A DNA stretch of 64,000 nt from Bacteroides sp. Marseille-P3684 (lineage in GTDB: Bacteria > Bacteroidota > Bacteroidia > Bacteroidales > Bacteroidaceae). This document shows positions 51,383 through 62,100 of the stretch, piece after piece. Within the stretch, counting starts at the first letter, position 1. Each line of letters starts with the position of its first letter. Under the pieces are notes generated by a model. It did not search any database and was not told the origin of the DNA. It was given only the letters and a program-made list of their open reading frames with translations. The translations under genes and the position numbers were made by a program. The DNA lies in NCBI RefSeq assembly GCF_900291465.1, contig NZ_LT985808.1, positions 473,703-537,702 on the forward strand, in the 5' to 3' direction.

Positions 51383-53536
51383 ATGACAATGAAAAAGACA
51401 ATGACCAAGCTGCTCGCGGGCATCCTCTGCTCGCTGATGTTCGCCCCCTGTGCGTATGCCGACGAAGGCATGTGGGTGCTGAGCATGCTCAGCAAGCGCT
51501 CGCAGAAGCAGATGAAGGCACTGGGCCTGAAGCTCAATGCCAAACAGCTCTACAACCCCGACGGCCCGTCGTTCAAGGACGCCATCGTCAGCTTCGGCGG
51601 CTTCTGCTCGGGCGTGGTGGTTTCACCCGACGGACTGGTGTTCACCAACCATCACTGCGGCTACGGCTCCATCCAGGAGCACAGTGCGCCTGACCACGAC
51701 TACCTGAAGAACGGCTTTGTGGCGCGCACGTACAAGGAGGAGCTTCCCAACCCCGACCTGCACGTGAGCTTCCTCATCCGCACCGAGGACGTGACGCAGC
51801 GCGTGAAGGCTCTGCTCACCGACGACATGGGGCTGAGACGCCGTCAGCATGTGGTCGACTCCGTGAGCCGCGCCATCGAGAAGGAGGCTGTCGCCGGCAA
51901 CAAGCTGTTGCGTGCCGAGGTGGCATCCTACTACCAGGGCAATGAGTTCTACCTCTCCATCTATAAGGACTACAAGGACGTGCGGCTCGTCTATGCACCG
52001 CCCTCGTCCCTGGGCAAGCTGGGCGGCGATACCGACAACTGGATGTGGCCGCGCCACACGTGCGACTTCTCCGTCTTCCGCATCTATGCCGGTCCCGACA
52101 ACGAACCCGCCGAATACTCCCCCGAGAACAAGCCCTACCAGGCATCCGCCTATGCCCCCGTGTCGCTCAAAGGCTATGAGGAAGGCGACTTCTGCATGAC
52201 CATGGGCTATCCCGGCTCGACCGAACGGTACCTGTCCTCCTTCGGCGTGGACGAGCGCATGAAGACCTCGAACGCAGCCATGATACAGATCCGTGGCATC
52301 AAGCAGGACATCTGGACCTCCTACATGGAGCAGGACGACGCCACCCGCATCAAGTATGCGTCGAAGTTCGCCTCCAGCTCCAACTACTGGAAGAACAGCA
52401 TCGGCATGAACCAGAGTATCGCCGACCTCGGAGTCATCGGGCAGAAGCAGGCGCTGGAGAACCGTCTCCGCACCTGGATTGCCCAGCACCCCGACATGCA
52501 GAAGAAGTACGGCACGATGCTCCCGGCACTGGAGCAGGCATACAAGTCGCGCTTCAATGCCTCACACGCACGCAGCTTCTTCTACGAGAGCCTGCTGGGC
52601 TCTGCCGAGCTGCCGCGCTTCGTAATCAACTTCCTCCAGCTGCGCGTGAACGACATGACGCCGGAGATGAAGGAGCAGACCCTGAAAACCTATGAAGGCA
52701 AGTATGCCGACATGGACCTGAACATCGACAAGGAGGTCTTCGCGACCATGCTCAAGACGTATGCCGAGGTAGTGCCTGCCGAGAAGTACCATCCGTCGCT
52801 CTACCAGACCGTGGCACAGGAGTTCGGCGGCGACTTCAAGGCGTACGTGGACAGCCTCTACGCACACACCGCCTTCACCACCCTCGACGGACTGAAACGC
52901 TTCCTCGCCAATGACACGACGTTCAACCTGCGTCAGGACCCCATGACGCAAGTTGCCGTCTCGCTCATCCAGGCCTACAACGGCATAGCCGACGAGTCGG
53001 GCAAGGACGACGAGGTCGTGGCACTCAACGAGAGCAAGCTCTGCGACGCGCTGCGCGAGATGGAGATTGACCGCGACTTCTACCCCGACGCCAACTCCAC
53101 CCTGCGCATGAGCTACGGCGTGGTGAAGAGCTATGACCCGCTCGACGCCGTGCACTACAACTACTACACCACCACGCAGGGCATCCTCGAAAAGGCAAAG
53201 AAGGGCGCACAGAACAGCGACTACTACATCCAGCCGGAAGTCCTCAAGCTCTTCAACGGCAACTACGGCCGCTATGGTAACAAGCAGGGAGACATGAACA
53301 CCTGCTTCCTCTCGACCAATGACATCACCGGTGGAAACTCCGGCAGCGGAATGTTCAACGGCAAGGGAGAGCTCATCGGCCTCGCCTTCGACGGCAACTG
53401 GGAAGCCATGAGCGGGGACATCGTCTTCTCGCCGAAGCTCCAGCGCTGCATCGGCGTGGACATCCGCTACGTGCTCTACGTAATCGAGAACTACGGTCAC
53501 GCCGACCGCCTCATCAATGAACTGAAGCTGAAGTGA
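51383..53536 (+). CDS. S46 family dipeptidyl-peptidase, DPP7 type
   Basis: A 717-residue exported serine peptidase (signal peptide MTMKKTMTKLLAGILCSLMFAPCAYAD; start 51383 or 51389) that removes N-terminal dipeptides from oligopeptides in the periplasm. Catalytic regions: TNHHCGYG (His90/91), GGDTDNWMWPRHTCDFS (about 213-229, catalytic Asp), and TGGNSGSGMFNGKGE with nucleophile Ser653. The residue 18 after the Ser, which separates the two S46 subtypes, is Gly671 (FDGNWEAMSGD), as in DPP7, rather than the Arg of Asp/Glu-specific DPP11. Hydrophobic P1 preference is therefore predicted. The dipeptides would feed peptide-fermenting metabolism. Confidence 0.93.
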   Translation: MTMKKTMTKLLAGILCSLMFAPCAYADEGMWVLSMLSKRSQKQMKALGLKLNAKQLYNPDGPSFKDAIVSFGGFCSGVVVSPDGLVFTNHHCGYGSIQEHSAPDHDYLKNGFVARTYKEELPNPDLHVSFLIRTEDVTQRVKALLTDDMGLRRRQHVVDSVSRAIEKEAVAGNKLLRAEVASYYQGNEFYLSIYKDYKDVRLVYAPPSSLGKLGGDTDNWMWPRHTCDFSVFRIYAGPDNEPAEYSPENKPYQASAYAPVSLKGYEEGDFCMTMGYPGSTERYLSSFGVDERMKTSNAAMIQIRGIKQDIWTSYMEQDDATRIKYASKFASSSNYWKNSIGMNQSIADLGVIGQKQALENRLRTWIAQHPDMQKKYGTMLPALEQAYKSRFNASHARSFFYESLLGSAELPRFVINFLQLRVNDMTPEMKEQTLKTYEGKYADMDLNIDKEVFATMLKTYAEVVPAEKYHPSLYQTVAQEFGGDFKAYVDSLYAHTAFTTLDGLKRFLANDTTFNLRQDPMTQVAVSLIQAYNGIADESGKDDEVVALNESKLCDALREMEIDRDFYPDANSTLRMSYGVVKSYDPLDAVHYNYYTTTQGILEKAKKGAQNSDYYIQPEVLKLFNGNYGRYGNKQGDMNTCFLSTNDITGGNSGSGMFNGKGELIGLAFDGNWEAMSGDIVFSPKLQRCIGVDIRYVLYVIENYGHADRLINELKLK

Positions 53537-53579
53537 CGGCTTCACGCTGACACGCCTACCTAGAAGTAGGTATTTTGCA

Positions 53580-53625
53580 AGGTGCGGCATGCTTTTCAGA
53601 CGAGAGCATGCCGCACCTTTGTTGT
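53580..53625 (+). terminator. Terminator after the S46 peptidase gene
   Basis: AGGTGCGGCATGCT (53580-53593) and AGCATGCCGCACCT (53605-53618) pair perfectly, followed by TTGTTGTCT. A 14-bp stem with a short loop. Confidence 0.9.
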
Positions 53626-53633
53626 CTGTGCCT

Positions 53634-53641
53634 TACCTTTG
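53634..53641 (+). promoter_or_regulatory. -7 element of the TonB-dependent receptor gene
   Basis: TACCTTTG fits TAnnTTTG, 62 bp before the receptor ATG and directly after the terminator. The -33 box at normal spacing is not evident. Confidence 0.5.
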
Positions 53642-53703
53642 GCGCGTCAACCGGCGAAACGGCTAGTACCACGGCAAACGACGTTTCACCAATAAACCTT
53701 GAT

Positions 53704-56064
53704 ATGAAATCTATTCTGAACCTATCCCTCCTGTGCCTGCTCGTGCTGGCACCGGCAGTGCCACAGCGTGTGGCAGCTGACACGGTCGTGACCGCAGAAC
53801 GGAACACCGACGCCAATGTCTACGGACACGTGATTGACAAGAAGACGGGCGAGCACTTGCCCTACATCCGCGTGACGGTGAAGGGAACCACCCTCGCCAC
53901 AATGACCGACGCCACCGGACACTACTTCCTCAAGAACCTCCCCGTGGGACGCATCACCCTCGAAGTGGGAGCCATCGGCTACCGGACACAGCAGCGCGAG
54001 GTAACCACCTCCGCCGGGTACACACGCGAACTGAACTTCGAGCTGGAGGAGTCTGACGTCGCACTCGACGAAGTGGTCGTCTCCGCCAACCGCAGCGAGA
54101 CACGCCGACGCGAAGCACCCAACCTCGTGAGTGTCCTCAGCTCCAAGCTCTTTGAGACCACCCAGTCCGCCTGCCTCGTGCAGGGGCTGAACTTCCAGCC
54201 GGGCGTACGTACGGAGAACGACTGCCAGAACTGCGGCTTCTCGCAGGTGCGCATCAACGGACTGGACGGACACTACTCGCAGATACTCATCGACTCGCGT
54301 CCGGTGTTCTCCTCGCTCAACGGCGTCTACGGACTGGAGCAGATTCCCGCCAACATGATTGAGCGCGTCGAGGTGGTGCGCGGCGGCGGTTCGGCACTCT
54401 TCGGCGCCTCTGCCATCGGAGGGACCATCAACATCATCACCAAGGAACCCGTGCGCAACTGGGCGGAGGCAGGACACACCTTCACTGCCATCGGGGGCGG
54501 GGATGCCTTCGACAACACGACCACGGCGAACGTCTCCCTCCTGACCGACGATGCACGGGCGGGCTTCATGGCATACGGACAGAACCGCTACCGTCAGGGC
54601 TACGACGCCAACGGCGACGGCTACACCGAGCTACCGGTGCTCCGCTCGCAGACCTTGGGACTGAACAGCTTCCTGCGCGTCAGTCCGTCCTCGAAGTTCA
54701 CGCTGCAATACCACGGCATCAGTGACTTCCGCCGCGGAGGAAACGCCTTCGACCTGCCGCCCCACGAGGCGAACGTCGCCGAGCAGGCAGAGCACAACAT
54801 CCACGGAGGCGGACTGGCGTACGACTTCCTCGCACCCGACGGACAGGACCGCGTGAACGCCTACTTCTCCTTCCAGGCAACGACCCGCAAGAGCTACTAC
54901 GGCGGCATCGGCGAGGGCACACCCGACGACATCGAGACGGCTGCCAAGGCGTACGGCACGACACACAACCTGAACTACATCCTCGGCACGCAGTACGTCC
55001 ACTCCTTCCCCCGTCTGCTCTTTATGCCCGCCGACCTGACGCTGGGCGCGGAATACAACACCGACAGGCTGACCGACGTCATCAAGGGCTATGACCACCG
55101 GCTGGAGCAGAAGGCACACATCGGCAGCTTCTTCTTCCAGAACGAGTGGAAGACCCCTCAGTGGAGCCTCCTCCTGGGCGGACGGCTCGACAAGCACAAT
55201 TTCATCGACCGTCTCATCTTCAGCCCCCGCGTCAACGTGCGCTTCAACCCGACGGATGACGTCAACCTGCGACTGAGCTACTCGGGCGGCTTCCGTGCCC
55301 CACAGACGTTCGACGAGGACCTCCACGTGGGCATGGTGGGTGGCAGCCGGCTCGTGACGGTACTTGCCGACGGGCTGCGCGAGGAGCGTTCCAACAGCTT
55401 CAGCCTCTCTGCCGACCTCTACCACCGCTTCGGCGACGCCATCCAGGCAAACCTGCTCGTCGAGGGCTTCTACACCAAGCTGTCCCACGTGTTCGCCCTG
55501 CGTCAGCTGGAAGAGAAGGACGCCAACGGAAACAGCGTGCAGGAGCGCTACAACGCCTACGGGGCAAAGGTCTACGGCATCAACCTCGAAGGCAAGGTGG
55601 CGTTCGACCGGCTGCTGCAGGTACAGGCAGGACTGACGTTGCAACGGAGCCTCTACGACGAGGCCATCGCCTGGAACGAGGACGTCCCCGAACAGCTGTA
55701 CCGCCGCATGATGCGCACACCCGACACCTACGGCTACTTCACCGCCACGCTGACGCCGCTCAGCCGCCTCTCGGTCTCGCTGACGGGCAACTACACGGGC
55801 AGCATGCTCGTGGGGCACAATGCAGGCTCGGGCACGGAGACACCCGTAGCGGTCGACACACGCAGCTTCTTCACCCTGGGCACGAAGGTGAGCTATGACT
55901 TCCCCGTCGGCTCGCACCTCACCCTCCAGGTGAATGCCGGTGTGCAGAACCTCACCGACGCCTTCCAGAAAGACCTCGACACGGGCTGGAACCGCGACTC
56001 TGCCTACATCTACGGTCCGTCAACGCCCCGCAGCTTCTTCGTCGGTGCAAAGATTGTCTACTGA
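53704..56064 (+). CDS. TonB-dependent outer-membrane receptor with carboxypeptidase-like N-terminal domain
   Basis: A 786-residue receptor from the ATG at 53704 (MKSILNLSLLCLLVLAPAVPQRVA, signal peptide); a longer frame starting at 53575 crosses the terminator and is rejected. Residues about 38-115 are a carboxypeptidase-regulatory-like domain (VYGHVIDKKTGEHLPYIRVTV), then the plug (LDEVVVSANRSETRRREAP; IPANMIERVEVVRGGGSALFGASAIGGTINIITKEP in parts) and a barrel ending FFVGAKIVY. A CQNC pair (Cys174, Cys177) in the plug is shared with related receptors of Bacteroidales. It has no SusD partner. The size and plug sequence are closer to siderophore, haem or cobalamin receptors than to SusC, but ligand cannot be assigned. 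Confidence 0.88.
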   Translation: MKSILNLSLLCLLVLAPAVPQRVAADTVVTAERNTDANVYGHVIDKKTGEHLPYIRVTVKGTTLATMTDATGHYFLKNLPVGRITLEVGAIGYRTQQREVTTSAGYTRELNFELEESDVALDEVVVSANRSETRRREAPNLVSVLSSKLFETTQSACLVQGLNFQPGVRTENDCQNCGFSQVRINGLDGHYSQILIDSRPVFSSLNGVYGLEQIPANMIERVEVVRGGGSALFGASAIGGTINIITKEPVRNWAEAGHTFTAIGGGDAFDNTTTANVSLLTDDARAGFMAYGQNRYRQGYDANGDGYTELPVLRSQTLGLNSFLRVSPSSKFTLQYHGISDFRRGGNAFDLPPHEANVAEQAEHNIHGGGLAYDFLAPDGQDRVNAYFSFQATTRKSYYGGIGEGTPDDIETAAKAYGTTHNLNYILGTQYVHSFPRLLFMPADLTLGAEYNTDRLTDVIKGYDHRLEQKAHIGSFFFQNEWKTPQWSLLLGGRLDKHNFIDRLIFSPRVNVRFNPTDDVNLRLSYSGGFRAPQTFDEDLHVGMVGGSRLVTVLADGLREERSNSFSLSADLYHRFGDAIQANLLVEGFYTKLSHVFALRQLEEKDANGNSVQERYNAYGAKVYGINLEGKVAFDRLLQVQAGLTLQRSLYDEAIAWNEDVPEQLYRRMMRTPDTYGYFTATLTPLSRLSVSLTGNYTGSMLVGHNAGSGTETPVAVDTRSFFTLGTKVSYDFPVGSHLTLQVNAGVQNLTDAFQKDLDTGWNRDSAYIYGPSTPRSFFVGAKIVY

Positions 56065-56097
56065 CGGACGCCTTCTCCCGGCAACTGAAAACAATGA

Positions 56098-56142
56098 AAA
56101 AAAGCGACTCTTTCCATCGGCGTGATGGAGGAGTCGCTTTTT
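56098..56142 (+). terminator. Terminator after the TonB-dependent receptor gene
   Basis: AAAAAGCGACTC (to 56110) pairs with GAGTCGCTTTTT (56131-56142), with an inner TCCATC/GATGGA stem. T-runs on both strands make it suitable for both convergent genes. Confidence 0.9.
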
Positions 56143-56262
56143 CCGCTTGTATTAATGATTAGATTGTGTATGTGTTGCCCAAGGGGCACGGCAAAGATAC
56201 GCCGTTTTCTGAAAAGAACAAACAATCGTGTCCGAATAATTCATTGTGTGAAGGCTACGGTG

Positions 56263-57495
56263 CTATTCCAGTATCGCCACCGTGATGTCATCGAGGAAGA
56301 TGCGGTTCTTGCCTTGTCCCACCCCGTGCAGGTCGAACGAAACGCCCGCCATGAAGCGTATTTGGGTCTCGTCCGTGACTCCTTCGATGGTGAAGGAGCG
56401 TTCGGCAATGTCGGGGCTCCAGACGTCGTACCCCTCACCATACTCATTCTTGCTCGAGTTCGGATAGTTGTCGATGATGAACGGGTTGTCTGCCTTCACC
56501 GTACCCGGACCGATGACCGAGACGTAAAGCTCGTTGTCATCGCGCGTTCCGCCTTGCGAGACATACCCGCACGCCTTGAAGGTCACCTTCACGTTGACCG
56601 TACCGTCGACCTTCAGTTTCGGCGAGACGAGGTCACCCGCATAATTCGTCTTGCCCAGCTTGACGAAGCCCAGGCAACCATAGACCAGCGGCTCGTCCTT
56701 GCTGGCAGAGTTGGGTGTGGAGGTCCATCCGTGCGCCAGCTCATCGGCAGTCCAGGAGTCGATACGTACCTGCCCGTCGGTGTCGTAGGTGATTGCCGTG
56801 CCGTAGTTCAGCCAGCTGAAGTCCTCCTGCAGAAGGATGCTGCCCGAAGCCTGCACTACGCTGATGTCGACATTCGCCGACGGTTCGGCGTCGGACGTAC
56901 AATGGAGGATGCCCGTGCGCTCCAGCCCGTTGTTCTGCGCCAGCGTCAGGCAGATGAGCCCCTGCGCCGATATGGAGTCAAAGCGCAGCCAGTCCTGTGC
57001 TGCCGCATCGACGCTGCAGGTCCACTCCACGTTCGCCTGTGAAGTGACGGTGACCGGTCCGCCTGCTGACGGGACACGCACCGTACCGCTGCCATCGCCG
57101 ACGGTGATGGTGGGCACACTTGCCGCCTGGTTGACGCAGAGCAGGATGGGATACTCCTGTTCGCCCACCACGAGGGCAAACTCTGCCTGCCGTGCCTGGA
57201 AGCCGGAGTTGGCACTCACGATGAGGTTGAAGTGTCCGTCCTTGTCGCCCTCGTCAGGGAAGGCACGTACCCAGTCGGTACCTTCGGTGCGGCACACCAC
57301 CTGCCAGGGACAGTTGGACCGTACGGTCACGGTATATTCGGTCTTCGACGCACCCGCCTCAAACGTGGTCTGTTCGTTCTCCAGGTGCAGGTAGGGGTTG
57401 TCGGGATAAGTCTCTTCGTCGTCGCACGCCGCAAAAGAGCAGGCGGCAACCACGTACAAGAGCCCTCCCAGGAAATAGTGTATCAGTGATTTCAT
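56263..57495 (-). CDS. BACON-domain surface lipoprotein, uptake locus 4
   Basis: A 410-residue lipoprotein (signal peptide and lipobox SFAACDDEE, Cys24). Two BACON-type beta-sandwich domains follow: about 40-125 (TTFEAGASKTEYTVTVRSNCPWQVVC, VGEQEYPILLCVNQAA) and about 130-215 (VPSAGGPVTVTSQANVEWTCSV, NVDISVVQASG). The C-terminal 190 residues form a jelly-roll-like binding region (ILLQEDFSWLNYGTAITYD, FFLDDITVAI-type end NRIFLDDITVAILE). BACON modules bind glycans or mucin in SusCD loci. Last gene of the operon, 44 bp after susD. Confidence 0.82.
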   Translation of the reverse strand: MKSLIHYFLGGLLYVVAACSFAACDDEETYPDNPYLHLENEQTTFEAGASKTEYTVTVRSNCPWQVVCRTEGTDWVRAFPDEGDKDGHFNLIVSANSGFQARQAEFALVVGEQEYPILLCVNQAASVPTITVGDGSGTVRVPSAGGPVTVTSQANVEWTCSVDAAAQDWLRFDSISAQGLICLTLAQNNGLERTGILHCTSDAEPSANVDISVVQASGSILLQEDFSWLNYGTAITYDTDGQVRIDSWTADELAHGWTSTPNSASKDEPLVYGCLGFVKLGKTNYAGDLVSPKLKVDGTVNVKVTFKACGYVSQGGTRDDNELYVSVIGPGTVKADNPFIIDNYPNSSKNEYGEGYDVWSPDIAERSFTIEGVTDETQIRFMAGVSFDLHGVGQGKNRIFLDDITVAILE

Positions 57496-57539
57496 GACTT
57501 TCTCTGTGTTTTATCGGTTTATGCTGTGTCTCATGCCGC

Positions 57540-59099
57540 TCAACGTCCGATGGCCTGCTTGCTCCACCACACGGGCGTCTTCATGTTGTTCGCGCCTCCC
57601 ATGCGCTGCAGCGCCTCCTCCACATGGGCTGCATTGGTCGCCACGCTGGTAGCAGGATAGGCAAAGCGGGTAGGGAGGATATGGTCGTTGAAGGTTCCTT
57701 CACCGATGGTCAGCACCGGATAGCCCGTACGACGATACTCGTGATAGGCTTCCATGCCGGTCCAGAAGAGCGCGAGGTACTTCTGCTCACCGATGAGCTG
57801 TTCCTTGTTGGTGTGTCCCTCCCAGGAGGCAAGGTCGGATGCCAGGAAGGTTGCCACATCGTCCGCCGTGATGGTGACAGGCGTCAGCGAATAGGCTCCC
57901 AGCTCGTTCCACTTCTCCATCGAAGCGGTCACCGCCGCTTCGTAGTAGGTGCGTGCAGCCTGCTCGCCTCCGTCAATCCATCCCTTCAGGGCCGCCTCGG
58001 CAAGGATGAACTCCAGCTCGTCATAAGACAGGAAGAACGAAGGACAGAGTGCCCGGCAGAACACCTCGTAGTTCAGGCGCGAGGCTCCGCTGTCGGCATC
58101 GCTCTGCTGGGCATTGGTACAGCCCGAGATGGTTCCCTTCCACGTGTCGCGGCTCGGATGCTTCTTGCCCCAGATGGGCAGGCGCGGGTCCTGATAGAGC
58201 TGGATGCCGTTCTCACTGATGACGGTCATCTTGATGAACTGCTCGGTGAGCTTGCGTCCGCTGGCAGTAAACTCGTTCTCGGTCTCGTCCGTGAAGTAGT
58301 TCACATAGGGCTTGATGCCCGTATAGTCCACCCGGGCATTGTCGGCATTGGAAGCGAAGAGCGGGTATTTGTCCGGGTCGGCAAGGAGGGCACGCATCCG
58401 CTGTCCCACGTTCATCTCGCTACGTCCACCGACCCGGCAGAGCAGGCGCATGTAGAGGGTATTGTTGAACTTGCGCCAGGCTGTCATATCGCCGCCGTAG
58501 AGCCCGTCCAAGTTGCCGTCGAGCATCGTGGGCTGTGTGGCATAGAGTTCGTTCGCGGCTTCGAGGTCAGCGAACATCTGCTCGTAGACCTCCTGCTGTG
58601 AGTCGTATTTCGGTGTTTTCGTGCCTCCCTCCTCACGTCCCTGGAAGGCCTCGGAGTAAGGTATATCGCCGAACATGTCGGTCAGGTTCGACATGAAGAG
58701 TACCTTCAGCGTGAGCGCCATCGCCTGGATAGCCACGTCGCCGTCCTCCGCAGCAAGCGAAGCCATGTGGAGCGTGTTGTTGGCATAGCTGCTGTAGAAG
58801 TTCCAGACGCCCTTCCAGTCCTGGTCGGAGATGAAGTAGCGGTGCTCCTGACGGGTCGTTCCGCCCGTGAAGGCCGTGAACTGGATCAGCTCGTCGTTCC
58901 AGTACCACGTGTAGTATTGCCATTGCTTGGATGCGCCGTAGATAATCGGTTCGAGCATGCGGCTCGCCTCGATATCGCCCACGGTCATCTTGTTGGGGTT
59001 CGTATTGATATCTTCGAAGTTTGTCGTGCACGACGTGCCCAGAAGCGAAGCCGCCAGCAGGCAGCCGGTCACGAATGTATGGAGTCGTTTCATTGTCAT
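57540..59099 (-). CDS. SusD-like (SusD-like_2) surface lipoprotein, uptake locus 4
   Basis: A 519-residue nutrient-binding lipoprotein (lipobox LLGTSCTTNFEDINTNPNK). The FEDINTNPN start, QAMALTLKVLFMSNLTDMFGDIPYSEAF (in parts, about 125-155) and YDELEFILAEAALKGWIDGGEQAARTYYEAAVTASMEKW (in parts) followed by YLALFWTGMEAYHEYRRTGYP are the marks of the SusD-like_2 group, distinct from the classic RagB-type SusD proteins in the other three loci. It begins 13 bp after susC. Confidence 0.93.
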   Translation of the reverse strand: MTMKRLHTFVTGCLLAASLLGTSCTTNFEDINTNPNKMTVGDIEASRMLEPIIYGASKQWQYYTWYWNDELIQFTAFTGGTTRQEHRYFISDQDWKGVWNFYSSYANNTLHMASLAAEDGDVAIQAMALTLKVLFMSNLTDMFGDIPYSEAFQGREEGGTKTPKYDSQQEVYEQMFADLEAANELYATQPTMLDGNLDGLYGGDMTAWRKFNNTLYMRLLCRVGGRSEMNVGQRMRALLADPDKYPLFASNADNARVDYTGIKPYVNYFTDETENEFTASGRKLTEQFIKMTVISENGIQLYQDPRLPIWGKKHPSRDTWKGTISGCTNAQQSDADSGASRLNYEVFCRALCPSFFLSYDELEFILAEAALKGWIDGGEQAARTYYEAAVTASMEKWNELGAYSLTPVTITADDVATFLASDLASWEGHTNKEQLIGEQKYLALFWTGMEAYHEYRRTGYPVLTIGEGTFNDHILPTRFAYPATSVATNAAHVEEALQRMGGANNMKTPVWWSKQAIGR

Positions 59100-59112
59100 C
59101 TGTGCTTTGAGG

Positions 59113-62100
59113 TTAGAATGCGAGTTTCACGTTGAGACCATAAGTGCGCGTCATGGGGAACGACATCGCCTCGATGCCCTTGTAGATGTCGCTTCCGTTG
59201 AGCATACCCACTTCGGGGTCATACTGCGGGAAGCTGGTCAGGCAGAAGACATTGGTGGCATACACGCCCACGTTGGCACGCTGGATGACCTTGGTCTTCT
59301 TGAGGAAGGAGGCGGGCACCTGGTAGTCGAGGCGCACCTCCTTGAGCTTGAGGAAGGAGGTACTGAAGGTGTTCGTCTCGGTGTTGTCGCGGTTCCAGAT
59401 GTACTTGTTGTAGTAGGTCTGTATGTCCTCGGTGATGGTGTTGTTCTTCTGATAGGCCACCGAGCCGTCCTCCTGGACGATGGCGTTCACACCCGGATGC
59501 ACGAGCCCGTCGGCACGTCCTTCGAGCGAGTTGGTCAGCTTGCCCTGGTAGGCCAGGGAGAAGTTCGTCACCGAGAAGGCATGTCCGCCATACTGTCCGC
59601 TGAACGTTGCGCTCAGGGTGAAGTCCTTGTAACGGAAGCGTTGCGTCATGCCGGCACGCCAGTCGGGGTTGACCTTGCCGATGCGCCGCGTGGGGTTGTC
59701 GTCAAGCATCGGGTAACCGGTCTTCTCGTCGACAAGCACCATGCCCGAACAGTCGACGCGGTTGCCGTTCTCGTCGGTATAGAACGAGCCTTCGGGAGCA
59801 CGCTGGAAGCCGCGTCCGTAGATGATGTGCATCTCTTCGCCCACGTAGGAATAGACATACGTACGTCCGCCGATGGTCGTACCCATGTCGGTCTGGAGCG
59901 GTGTGGAGGGGTCCCAGTCATCTTGCAGGCTGACGAGCTTGTTGTAGTTGCGCGACCAGTTGAGGCCGAACGACCACGTGAAGTCTTTCGTCTTTACCGG
60001 GACAAAGTTGGCACTGATCTCGATGCCCTTGTTCTGTATCTCGCCGGCGTTAATCTTCATGCCCGTAGCACCCGTAATCTGGTCCAGTGCCACGGAGACG
60101 ATCTGGTCGGTCGTGCTCGACTTGTAGAAGGCCACGTCGAAGGTGACGCGCTTCTTGAAGAGACTCATCTCGAGGCCGGTCTCCCAGCTCTCGACGTTCT
60201 CGGGCTTGATGAGCGGGTCGGGGATGGTGCCCGGCAGGGTATAGCCGCCCGAATAGTCGGTGGTGGAATAGTACTGGTCGAGCGAGTAGGGACTGGTGTC
60301 ATTACCCACGTTCGCCCACGACAGACGCAGCTTCATGAAGTCCACCACAGGCAGGTGGTCGCGGAAGTTGAACACGTTGCTCAGCAGGACACTTCCCGAT
60401 ACCGACGGATAGAAGTAGGAGCAGTTGCTGCGCGCCAGCGTGCTCGACCAGTCGTTGCGCCCGGTGATGTCCAGGTAGTAGGTATCGTCCCAGCTGAGCG
60501 ACGCCATGCCGTAGAGGCTGTTGATGGCCTTCTCGGAACGGTACGTATAGATTTCCGGCTTCGTGTCCGAGGGGACGTTGCTCAGGTTGTACACGCCCTC
60601 CACATCGAGTTCTTCGAGGGTGATGCGGTTGTTGTAGTACTTGCTGTACATCCGGTTGCCGCCGAAAGCGACGGAGTAGCCGAAGCGCTTGTCGAAGGCG
60701 TCGCCCGTGTAGCGGAGCAGGAAGTCGATGTTCGACTCATAGCTGCGCAGGTCCTGTTCGCGGTAGAAGCCGTCCTTCCACTCGGAGTACTTCGGACGGC
60801 GCTGCGTGCGGAACTCATCCGAGAAGTCCACACCGCCGCGCAGGTTGAGCGTCAGACCGGGCAGCAGGTTGGCGGTGATGCCCAGGTTACCGAAGAAGCG
60901 GTTCTTGTCCATCCCGTTGAGCGCCTCGTAGAGCGTGCGGTAGGGGTTCCACGAACCGTCGCCCGAGGGATAGACCAGGCTGTTGCCGTTCGTACCCTCG
61001 GCATTCTCCCAGTTGGCGCGGGTGTAGCGGCCCTGGAAATACTCGTCGCGCCACTGCGACATGCTGTTGTTGTTGTAGCCCCACACGAGCTGGTACATGG
61101 GCGAACTGGAGCTGTATCCGCTCACAGGGAGGTTGTCGCTCGTCTTGTGGTAGTAGTTCGCCTTGGCATTGATGGTAAGGTACTTGTTCAACTCGGAAGT
61201 GAACGAGAGGGCGAAGCTCTGCTGTTCGTACCCCGTGTTGGGCAGGATCCAGTCGTTGCGCCGGTCGGTGATGGAGAGGCGGGCGCTCGTCCCCTTGCCG
61301 TTGCTGCCGTCGATGCTCACGGAGTTGTCAAAGGTCAGACCGGTCTCAAAGAGTCCGGTGTACCAGTCGTCCTGGTAGACCCACGGTGTCGGCGTGAAGG
61401 TGCCGGTGTCCCAGTTCTTGGAGTTATACTGATAGCGCAGCTTGTTCGCATCGAACTTCTCGCCGAAAGCGTAGCGCGAGATGTGACGGTTGACGGCAAC
61501 TCCGTCGGCAGTCATGTCGGCAGGGAGTGTCCAGAAGCAGAAGGGCTGCAGACCGAGGTCCGAACCGGAACCGTACTCCTTCTGGAACTCGGGGAAATAG
61601 CCTGCCTGCTCCCACACGACGGAGGAGCTGAAGGTCACCCCGATGCCTTTGTCCGTACGTCCCTTCTTCGTGGTGATGATGATGGCGCCGTTGGCAGCGC
61701 GCGAACCGTAGAGGGCGGTTGCCGCCGGACCCTTCAGGACGCTCACCGACTCGATGTCCTCGGGATTGATGTCGCTGGCACCGTTACCGAAGTCCACGGG
61801 GGCGTCAGCCTGTGCATAGTTGCTCACCGCCTTCGTCTGCGTCGTACCCGAATTGACGGGGATGCCGTCCACCACGAAGAGGGCTTCGTTCGACCCGTAG
61901 TTGAGCGACTGGTCGCCACGCAGGGTCACGCGCAGCGAGCTTCCCGGTCCGGCTCCTGCACTAGCCATGGTCAGGCCTGCCACCTTGCCGTCGAGGGCAT
62001 TGAGCCAGTTGTTCGACAGGTTGCTGGTCACCTCGTCCTCACCGAGTTTGGACACGGCGTAGCCCAGTGACTTCTGTTCACGGGTGATGCCGAGTGCGGT

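Noticed and set aside
58957-62070. Open frame of over 1000 codons on the plus strand opposite susD/susC of locus 4
   Set aside because: Antisense shadow; the minus strand carries complete SusC and SusD signatures.
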